From the NCBI GenBank assembly GCA_012934845.2, contig WNNJ02002588.1:62001-126000 (forward strand): a DNA stretch of 64,000 nucleotides. Direction: 5' to 3'. The translations under genes were made by a program, and so were the position numbers. Shown here piece after piece: positions 12,101 to 24,100 of the stretch (the first letter of the stretch is position 1; every line of letters begins with the position of its first letter). The notes beneath the pieces are model-generated. The model was given only the letters and a program-made list of their open reading frames with translations. It was not told the origin of the DNA and made no database searches. Source of the DNA: Pomphorhynchus laevis (Eukaryota; Acanthocephala; Palaeacanthocephala; Echinorhynchida; Pomphorhynchidae).

Positions 12101-15100
12101 CATTTAAAAATTCTTTACCTAAAGTTGATTTAATTATTATTATTAAACCACTAGACTTTACAGATCGTGAGTTACAACATCAAGAAGACGAAAATAAAGT
12201 CAAATCAAAGTGAAATAGCAAAATGAGTCCAGGACAATCGATTCTGAGCCACCATTTCCAGTTCTTGTCTCCATCTTCTTTTAAATCTCCGCCAGCCAAT
12301 GTTCGAGTAGCTGAATAGTATTTTCTTGGCATCGTCTTCGATCGTTCTCTTTAGATTCTTACGAACACCGCCTCTGGGGCGTCGCCAGGATTCTTCCGGG
12401 TCCAAGTACAGAGATAACTTTAGGAGTCTATCTCTTTGCATCCGAAGTACATGGCCAAGATAGCGCAGTCTATTTTTCCGAATCAAATCAGACACGGAGA
12501 CGTCGAGTGAACATCGAGAATACACTTCTGCGTTCGATACATGATCGAGTGGATTGACTTTTGCAATTCTACGTAGACATCGTCGCTCAAAAACAGCAAG
12601 TTGATTATTTGTTGTAAGTTTTTCAGGCCAGCACTCGGATCCATACAGTAGTACTGGACGAACAATAGACGAATATATTCGGATCTTTGTTTTAATAGAT
12701 ACATTATTATCACGCCAGAGGGAGTTTAGACGCGAAAAGGCGAAACCAGCCTTTATTATCCGGCTTCGAATGTCGTAGTCACATCGGCAGTCTACGGAAA
12801 ACACTGCTCCAAGATAGGTGAAAAATTAATTGGAAAGGTTTTAATTTCATATTTCGCCAGGAATTATATCATTATAAATTGATCAGGAAATTTGGCAATA
12901 ATTAAAATATTAGATGTATTATTTGCTTTAAATATATCACATCTGATCTTTTTATCTAAATTTATCTAACTTTTAATCATTATACTATTATCATATTATT
13001 ACTTAAAGCAATCAGTTTTATTTATTTCTACAAAATGAGTAAATATGAATTATTTTATATTGAATTTATAAATCTTAAACGAATATTTTTAATATTAAGT
13101 TCGTAATTTAATAGAGACATATTTCATTATTTTTTATTGTATTATAAATAAGATTAAAAAATTATTGAAACGATAAATTCGTAAATACCCAGCATACTTG
13201 ATATAAGAAAATGTATAACATTTATATATCTTCAAAAGTTTAACATTTGACTTACTTTAGTTATTCATACTGATATAATTATTACGCTTTTATATTTATT
13301 ATAATCATCAAAATATAATTAATAAAAAGTTCTTAATCGTCAAAATGTAATCATTAAAAATTATTACTTGGCTTCAATCCAGAACTTTCTTCGTATTAAA
13401 GTTAGCCATGATACCATTAATAATTGTTTACAGAATAAGTTATAAAGGAATATAAATAAAATATTTTTTATTAATAATTGAACAAGAGTTACAAAAGCTA
13501 AAATACCTATGAACAAGTTTACAAATTGTAACTATTTTTGTCGTATTTATTATATAACAAAACGAACAAAATTGTTTATTAAAAAACTATTTTATCATAA
13601 ATAAATTAGAATTAAATAGCAAACTTTTAGCGTTATTATTCTAATAAATATTTGAGTTACCTTAAATTTTGATGATATTTTAACTATTAAAAACTATTAT
13701 ATTTAAACCATTATTTATAATATAGGCTTTAAGATGTCCTTTATCATATTTTATTCCAAGTTATTTTAATATTAAAATGCGATCATATAATTCAGAACTT
13801 ACCAAATTATCTTACAAAGGGATTTCCCGATAAAAATTATTTTTATGTTGTCGAGACCATATCCTTGTAAACTAATTTTTGTTTTGCCTGACAAAAACCC
13901 GCTGTTCGGACGGATTGAATTTATCTGCTATAATGAATAAGCAAACTTGCCAATGGTCAAAACTTAAATTCGACTTACAATTTGTTGATATGTGCGTACT
14001 TTCGACCTATATTAAGCAAAACCCGATTTAAAAAATATTTAAAACAAAAATATTTTATAAATATTTGATATATATATCAAATTTAAATTCACGAAAAATA
14101 TAAAATTCACATCTCGATTGAAAGATTAACATTTTTATGATTCGAGAATTTCAATCTCGAATTCCATTAAAATCTGATAACATACGCTTGAATTCATAAT
14201 TAAAATTTTATTTATTAAAAATTTATTTGTTGAGTAGATAATTTAATTCTTTTAATTAAATTATTTATCAAACATTTTTTCTCAATTTTTTTGTTAAATT
14301 TGTTTGTTGCTGCTTATGTAAATAACACCTTAAAACTATTCCAATTTTATATAAAATTGTATTAAAATACAATTTTACTAGAACTGAATTATCAAGTAGC
14401 AGGTCAAAGTGATATGATTACGGCCCACTACTTCCAAATTCCACTACTTCCGAATGCCACTACTAAATAAAAAGAAAATATTAAAAAAATTAAAACTATT
14501 AAAAGAAAATTTATTACTTACTTCAGTACTTCTTTTGTTGAGCAAATTTAATATAGAAAACAAGTAAATTATTATTATTACTTCTTTGCATTCTTAGCAG
14601 GAGGCACTTCTGCTAAGAATGCAATTAAATGTTGATTAAATCTAATCAGCATTTAAATCTAATTAAATGTAGTGATAGTTGGCACTAGTTCAAGTAAAAT
14701 TTATAAAGATTCATTGTTTATACTTCAATGCATCTAGAGATAAATTTAAACAGTAATAAATCATTTTAATAAACATTTTATATTTATCTCTCGTTTTATA
14801 AAGAGAGATATTATTATATTATTCTCATTTTATTATTAATTATTATTATTCTCATAACAATGAGAATAATATTTATTAACAGAAGATACTTTTTTTAATT
14901 ATTATCTCCAAATTCTGTCAAACATTTATTGATTTTCAAACATTATATATTCAAATTCATTTTATGTGAATTTTATAAAATTTCATAGTTTAGTGTAAGA
15001 AAGTACAAAACAATGATTATTTCTTATTATATATCAGTTCGGAAGTAGTGGTATTTGGAAGTAGCGGCATTTGGAAGTAGCGGCATTTGGAAGTAGTGGC

Positions 15101-18100
15101 TATACACGAAATGATATACTTGCTTATATAAATTGATTAAACTAAATTGAATCTTTATTATGGAAATAAACTCGGATCAGCCTCTTAAGATTAACTTGTG
15201 TAACTATTTAATTTTACGACTTAAATTTTATTTTTGAAGAACCAAAATATTGAGGCAAGCGGTAAATTGTAATTGAAGGTATTGTTATTTAAAAAGATAT
15301 TCGAATTAAATTAAACTGTTTAAATGAAAAACAATGGTATTCATGATATAATCTTATATTAAATATAAAATTATATCTAAAATATAATCTTAAATCCTAT
15401 CTTGTAGCTAGGATTGCAAATCTTAGTTTGAAAGTATATTCCATTAAAATCTTAAATTAAACAGCTATATTACATAAGAATTATACTGCTATAAGGATTA
15501 TGCGGATAACAACTGCCTCTTTATTAAAAATTAGATATAATTCTTAATATTAATATAATATTCTTAATATATTAATTCTTAATATTAATATATTAATTAA
15601 TATTAATAAATATAATATAATATTAAAATTTTAATTCTTTAAAATATTACAAAACATCAAAATATATATTTTATAGCATTTTTAACTGCTAAACGACATT
15701 TCAGAGTAATTTAAAGTTATTTTAAATAAAAGAAAAATACTTTGAGTTACAAAACTGATGACAAAACGCGAACATTTTGTTAGTAAATAGTTGATTTGTG
15801 CATTAATAAATGAATTTAAAGTACTTCTTTTTTATCATTAACTTATTGAACAAGCATCATAAATTAGTCCCATAAAAGTATGTCATTACAATTACAAAAA
15901 TTACCCTGTTGATTTGACATTAAAATCTTCAACCACTTTGTTGTCATGATAGTTTATCTAGAGATATTGATGTAATGTGAAACAAAAGAATTCAAATTAC
16001 CATTTTGTTAGATACGTTCAGTATGAATTGTGAATTGCAATATAGCGAAAAGTTACCATACTTCATTTGATCGTGCTTATTGCAAATACATTTCAGATAC
16101 TTCTCTGTAATGGTAAGACAGTTGCATATGTCATACGAGCATGGTTTTGATTGGCCACAAAAGTTAATTTTGTATCTATCATTACATACGAATGGTGTGA
16201 TGTCAAATATCAGAATAAAATCGTAATTCTTAAAACCTAGAGTAATAATTTATAATTGTCAAAATATGCGTATTTTATACGTACTAGTAATGGGAACTCG
16301 TATAATCGAATATCCAATTCGGGTTATTATGACGTCTATAAATAGCGCGCTTTCAATATCTGGAACAGCACATAAAAAGTAAAACTTTAAATTTGCATTT
16401 TCTAAATAAAAATACAAAAAATCGAATTTATTAAGCTTATATATTTAATAAATTCTTTCAGGAAAAGGGAGAGTATGATATTAATTTTACACAAATATTT
16501 TTATATTTAATAAAAATAATTAATTATTTAACTTTTAGGTTGAAAAATATCATTGTCTTTTAGTGTAATAGAAATTATCGTGCCATCTAAACTCATTGTG
16601 CGAATAAAATGATTGACATTATATAATAACATTAAATTAAATCCTTCCATCGACGTGCCCCATTCCGGATTAAAAATAAAAACAATATAAATATTCATTA
16701 TAGAAACATAAAATTTAACAAATTTACAATTAAAATTTTATAAAAATTTGACATAGACTTTACAATTTTAAAAGTTCTATTTTAAAATGATTTTGAGCTG
16801 ATTTGTAAATAATAATTTTTACTCGAAATTCGATGACAATAATAGTTAAAGTTTATAAAAGGAAAACCGCATTTTTGTCAGTCAATCATATTTTAGGAAT
16901 TAATTCAAATAATAAATATCTAAATATTTATTGTATGGAGATTCAAATTAAACTATAAAACAAAATAAATTAATTGGATATTATAGTTAATTTCAAAATT
17001 CAGTTAGCATATAATTATTAATAAATAAAGCATATACAGCTAGTAAGTAGCTATATTCAGTAGAAAGCATCATTAACAGACCTTCTTTAGCGATATAATC
17101 ATCAGCAAATCTTCATTAACAATCTAATCGTCAGCAAATCTTCATTAGCACTTCAAATTTTCATTAGCGGATCATAACTAACGATCTTATCATTAGCGTA
17201 TGTGGTTATTATATGATTATGCAACAAAAATAAGTTATATATTTTAAAAGTTTTAACAAAATAGTAATTTAAATGCTAATTTACGCTGGGGTTTCAAAAT
17301 TATTTTCGTGAATTATGTGCATTCGATGTGCTTCGAAGTCTTCGATGTATAAATGGATATAGATTTAAAGGTTGAAATTGACGAAAAGTTATACATACAC
17401 AGGAAATATAACAGGGAAAAGTTTATCCAGAAGTGGGTTTTGGATGAAATTAACTGATTAAAACAATTTAACAATTTAATAATTTGATCATACTAAATAA
17501 TTAAGCAAATTTCAAATTAGTTTTACTACTTTTTGTAAATTAAAGCAAGTTGCTTTTCTCAATATTTATTTTATTACATTTTCTTACATTTTTTATAATG
17601 CAATGATTTCTTATATATTAGCGCTGATCATTGGTGTTGGAAGAAAACTAGGAATTGAGACAAGAGTTTTTGTACGCATTTATCAATATTAAAAATAAAT
17701 GTTTGTTTACAAACTTATTTGTAGATGTCTTCCTTGTTTCCTAATATAAAGACGATTTCAAACGATGGATAGAAACATGGAACAATCGACTCTCTCAAAC
17801 TGGTTGAGGGTAAATATAGCACATAAGGTATACATGACAACAAAGGCGGACAAAGTTAGCACCATTGGCATCCATGGTATAGATTTACTAGCTCAGAAAA
17901 ATCAGATACCTTGACTCAACCCTCTCTACCAACGGGGACTTGTTCCACGAGATCAGTGAGTGTATCAACGCAACTTAAAATAAATGGTGAACGACAACTG
18001 GTGTCCTATGCTATCTAAAAATATAGAATAATCTCAAATATATCATTTATCGAACAGTTATTAGTCCAGTGGCTTTATATGGAGCTGAGTGATGGCCAAT

Positions 18101-21100
18101 CTTAAAGGCAAGTGAAAAACGGCTTGCAGTCATGCAGACAAAGATGCTACGATGGAGCAGTTGATTTACACGACTAGACCATGCTCAAAACGATGTTATC
18201 CGTTTCCGGTATGGTGTATCACCGATTGCCGGCAAAATTCAACTCGCTTTCAGTGGTAGGACATGCAGTAAGAGCCGCTGATAATACTCTGGCAAAGACG
18301 GACCCCAACTGGACGTCAAAGAGAAACGCGCATGAGGCTAACACAAGCAACGATGGCTCGACAGTCTTCACTGCTACCTTCGATAAAGTACACTTCATCT
18401 GGACTAAACTCTCGATTCAGTGAAGAGGAAATCGTGTTCAAAAATAGCTCAAGCCGCGACCAAACGGGACAAATACGAAAGAAAAGAAGAAAAATCTGTG
18501 TTTGTGAGCATAAATAAATAAACGTTATGATATTTAAATTTTGTGCAAATCCGCATTTAAATTCCTTTTTAATAAAAATTTTAAACATTTATGTGCATCA
18601 TAGCTACTTAATATTCCGTAAACAAAATATCATAATTTTGTCTACACCTGGAAATGTTTAGTAATTAAATATTTGAGAAAATTTTGCAATTTTAAATTTA
18701 ATTGTTTAATATTTAAACTTATTTATCCAATTTAAAACTTACCGTAGGTCTGATATAGTGTTTTGTAAAATATTTTTTTAATTGTGTCAAACAGACAAGA
18801 CCCGATGAATTAAATCATATAAAAGTTTTCTGTCGATTTCAATTGTTTCTCAAAAGATAAATAAACAAATTAAATATCAATGATGTATTGTTCGAAGTAA
18901 TCATTAAAGTCAAATCTTAATCTAATATTAATTTTAAGCAAATCTTAATTCACCTGATTTATTGACTAAGCAAGATGCAAACGTTGACTGTACCACAAGC
19001 GGAACTTTAACATTGCTCGATAATCTACAAACAACGTTGGTCACCTCTTGTATTGAAGCGATACCATCAATTGGTAAATCTATGAATCCAACCTAGGAAT
19101 ACAGTGTGGAATGAAACTACTATATAAAAATGATTACTTCGAAAATAAAGCTACTCCTTTTTATAATTTGTGCACTCATTCGTATATTTGGAATGTACAG
19201 TAAATCATTGTTGGAATGCAATCTCGGAATGTAGCTAAATGAAATGTGCTTCTTTAAGTAAAGCAAACGATTAAAATTGAGATTAAACTATAAAAAATAA
19301 ATTAATTTGATATTCCAGTTAATTTCAAAATTCAGTTAACATATAATTATTAATAGATACAGCATATGCAGCTAGTAAGTAGCTGTATTCAGTAGAAAGC
19401 CTCATTAACAATATAATCATCTGCAAATCTTCATTAGCGATATAATCATCAGCAAATCTTCATTAGCAATATAATCATCAGCAAATCTTCATTAGCGATC
19501 TAATCATCAAACCATGTTCATCACTAAATCTGAACATTTCGACTTAATTTATTCGAGAAAATAAACGAGAAATATCTAGAAAATTCAAACTAAAGTTGCC
19601 GATCCTTCATTTGTTTCCACTAAAACATTTTATATAATTTTTATTAAAACAATCATTAAAGCATTTTAATTATCATTTTCCATCATTGCTGATTTATACA
19701 AACCTCTCAGTTTTACCAGATCGAAGACAGTTCATTTTTAAATGAATTTGCTTATCGCTATCACACCTTGGAATATGAATTGCCTTGATCTATTAACAAA
19801 TCAAGTATTAACAATACAATAGCATGTTCGTATACCTTTCCATTGCAATTTAACAGAATATTGCTTGTATGAGTGTCAAACAAAAAGTCGACAGGTGAGC
19901 ATGGTTTCATCATAACTATAGTAAACATTTTTTTTGATAAATTTGCATTCCAAAAGGCCTAGAAAAATTAAATACGAACGTTGTTATTGACTGCGAACAT
20001 TGGATATTGATGAATAATCAAAGGACCTAGTGTATTCAGAAAAATATTATTCCAACAAAAACACGATACTTTTGAATTAATCAGATGTGCCTTGTGAACA
20101 TAAAGGCAATAACCCGTTTAGTGAAAAAGAATAAACATTTAAAATTATATTTTTATAACCTTTTTATTTTAAAGAAAAGAAAATGCTTTTACTATTTAAT
20201 TATAAGATACCAATAAGATTTATTATTTAACCAAATGTTTTAACGTTTAAAGTAAAATTATGTAAAGAATTATTGGAGCTGGATCAAAGAAAGGGGGAAA
20301 TTTTATTTGATATTTCGCTAACCTCTGTTAGCATCTTCAGAAAATTACTGAAAGTGGTTTTCTGATTACTGATTACCTTCTGTAATTAAATTACTGAAGG
20401 TAATTTTCTTAAGAGTTAGCGAAATATCAAAAATAATTTCCTATTTTCTTTGATCCAGCACCAATAATTTTTTATCAACAATTGATTAGTATTAACTGTT
20501 TTGAAAAATAATTAATAACATTGAACGAGAGTCATTTATTCCGGCAATCTTCTAAATGCTAGGTGGAACTGAATCTGATGTATAATTGAAGAGAATCGCA
20601 ATAACTACCGAAAATACACAGCACTGCCTTTAATTTGACGAGAAAACAATAACTAAGAATCAGGATGTCCTTGAAATATCAAAAAAAATATTTTCTTCAA
20701 TCCAGCACCAATAATTCTTTATCAATAATGGATTATTATAAACTATTTAAAAAGTAAAATTTTGTGTTCATATATGCACTAAACAATGACCATTGAGCAC
20801 TTACAAATTTATAATAAAAATTGTAGATTTAAGTGTTCACGATTAAAATTATTTAGTGATATTTTGAATTAAGTAATTAAATTACTAAAGATAATTTTCT
20901 GAAGAGAGCGAAATATCAAAAATAATTTCCTATTTTCTTTGATTCATCTCCAATAATTCTTTATCAATAATGAATCAGTATTAACTGTTTTAAAAAAGAA
21001 TTAATAAAATTGAACGAGAGTCATTTATTCCGGTCACATTTATTGAGGTCACCTAAAGGAACTATAATGTTATCAGGTTTTGTCGATCCATATTCTTCGG

Positions 21101-24100
21101 CACAACAGCAACGAAGACAAATGCATGCGAATGTTGTATTCCTTCTGATGAACACAGAGTATATTATTTACTGTTCATAATGTATTATATTATACAATTT
21201 AATGTAAAGAATTATTGGAGTTGGATCAAAGAAAAAAGGAAATTTCTTGATATTTCGCTAACTTCTGTTAGCATCTTCAGAAAATTAATAAAATGTTCAA
21301 ATAAAATTTTCAAATTAATTTTAAAAGTAATTTAAATTAAAAGTAATTTTTTGAAGACGCTAACAGAAGTTAGCGAAATATCAAAAAAATTACCTATTTT
21401 CTTTGATCCAGCTCCAATAATTCTTTATCAATAATGGATTATTATCAGCTATTTAAAAATTTTGTGTTCAGATTTGCACTAAACAATGATCATTGAGCAC
21501 TTACAAATTTATAATAAAAATTGCAGATTTAAGTGTTCACGATTAAAGTTATTTAGTTATATATTGAATTATTTATATATTGCTTTATATTTTATCCGAC
21601 GTACTAATTCATATTATTTATTGTTATAATAACGAAAGAATTACATTGCATTAAAAATATGTTATAAAATAAATCTAACAAAATATAAATCGAAGTTTAT
21701 TTTAACTTCGATTGCAATTAATTATGAAAAATTTAAGGTTTAGTAGATTTTCTGAATATAATTCATGTTTATATAATTCATAAATTATATAAACAATCAT
21801 ATAAGATTAAGCAAAGATTCCCCAGTCATCAGGAATTCTAATGCTCTGAATGGTTCACAGAAATTATGAGATAACAAACTTTTTAAAGATTTCCATTTTT
21901 ACATTTATGCAAAAAGTACAAAATACTAAGCTTTATTTAAGTGATCTGTATTTATAAAATTTAATTAATAACAATATTTAATTATAAAAATCTTGATAAT
22001 TTTTTTAGCAAATAAAATAATGATAATTTTTATTAAAAAATTATATCTGAAATTAAATGTAGTATGAATTCGATGTAGATTACTATTTACTGATTATAAA
22101 TTCCTAAAGTTTAAGATTGCAATCGATTTTCAAATTTTAAATATTTTACGAATATTGCAGTAAGCTTTACAATATTGTTGGATGTGTTCTTTAGCAGGAA
22201 AATCACGACGAATAATTGTATTCGTTATTAATTAGTTAAATCTTTCAATCTGTCAAAAATTGCAATTATACTACTCCATTTAACTGACGTATGAGATATT
22301 GAATTCCCACCAAGTCAATAACAAATTTTCAAGAAAAGACAGATTTAAAAGTGATTGATAGCTGTTGTATTGATAAATCAAAGGCAACAAATGGAGTAGA
22401 CACCAATCAAATTTGTATTGAATGATAATTCAATGATTGATTAAGCACTAGTGACGACCCATTGACGATAAAAGCATGTAAAGATATGTTCGCATTGTGA
22501 TTGACATTGTAATTAGTGCAACAAACAAATGTTTACTATAAACATCAAATTACATCCAATATTATTATTGAATAATGTGTGTACCCTTAATTTACGCATT
22601 TAACATCTCGTTAGAATATATTTGAATGGCAAGATAGTGATATGCTTCGAAGTCAATTTATATTAATACTAATTTTACATATTTTATATTTTCATATTCA
22701 TTTTAAACAGAAATTTTCGGTGTTTGATATGTCAAAATTATAATTTTGGCATATTTTTTAAATGTGGTTGCCTTTAAAGGCATAACAAGCACACAGATTT
22801 GGTATGATTTAAACAGTAAATAAATGCAGCTGTTGCTATATCTAAAAAATTTGCTTCTGTATGGACTTTGGCAATATGTAAAGATTGAGCACAAATTATG
22901 ATCAGAATTCACGATTTAAAAAATTAAGATATTTGAAAATTGTAAACAATACAAAAAAATAATTAAAAGAACTATTTAATTAGTTCTAGATAAGTTTATA
23001 ATGGCTACCTCTAAAAGCATTTTATTCTCATTTTTACATAAACTGTTTTTGTTAGCTTAATCGATACATAACATCATAATATCGACACATAATTAATAAT
23101 CAGTAATTTAAAAAATATTAATAATTAATAGACTAAATGCAACCATTTTGTAATATAAAACTTTATATTTAAAAGTAGTTTTACCTACCAATTGAAATGT
23201 TTTGTTGTCATTTTTTACCACAAAGGTCATCATTTGAAGCTCGTTCAAGTATCTTATGCTGACGTAGTTTTCTGGAACTGAAACACAGAATTCTGGCAAA
23301 GCGGCAGCATCAGAACCCAATGGGTACGGATAATCCATAGGAGGAATGCATATATCCTCATCTACATGATCCGACTAAACTTACAAGTTAAATCAGTTAA
23401 ATCACAGCTATTTACATTTATAATCTGACATTAATTTTTAATTATTAACTTTAATTCTTCTAGTTGTGGCACAATATTATCCTCACAGGTATTGTTCCTA
23501 TTCTTGATACAGCAGGACGCTACTAATCAGTCTGGGTGGGTCTCATCAGCTGCTGACCCAGACCTACATTTCACATTTCGACCCTTATTATCTGCTTTCT
23601 CCGTACACTGATACTGATCGGATTTGAACTCAGGACGTATGTATCTCGATTCAACGCTACATATACTTGGCTGGCTGCTCCAGTTGTGTAGATATACATT
23701 GTTGTATATTACTTTCAGTAGGGGATCGTATACTAACGATCTATTAGAAACCTAAAACCTACGTGAAATGTAGGTCTGGGTCAGCAGCTGATGAGACCCA
23801 CCCAGACTGATTAGTAGCGTCCTGCTGTATCAAGAATAGGAACAATACCTGTGAGGATAATATTGTGCCACAACCAGAAGAATTTCAGCTCACAGATGCA
23901 TTCAAGTTAAATTAACTTAAATTTTATTCTACAAATCATATCAGTTGAACGCGAGGTTAATTTTGGTCGATTGTCGATCACTAGCAATGTATGAAGTAGA
24001 ATTCACTGTTGAAGCGAATTTTTAGTACGAACGTAGCAGACAAAACCTTATTGTAATAGTTTAACGAATTCCGGAATGTTGCAAGGTCATAAATTTTAGA

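Noticed and set aside
23550-23880. Hammerhead-ribozyme core in the SINE (CTGATGAG with GAAAC nearby)
   Set aside because: GAAAC lies upstream of CTGATGA and no helix II hairpin follows it. The order cannot form a hammerhead within one unit, and the downstream sequence has no GAAA.
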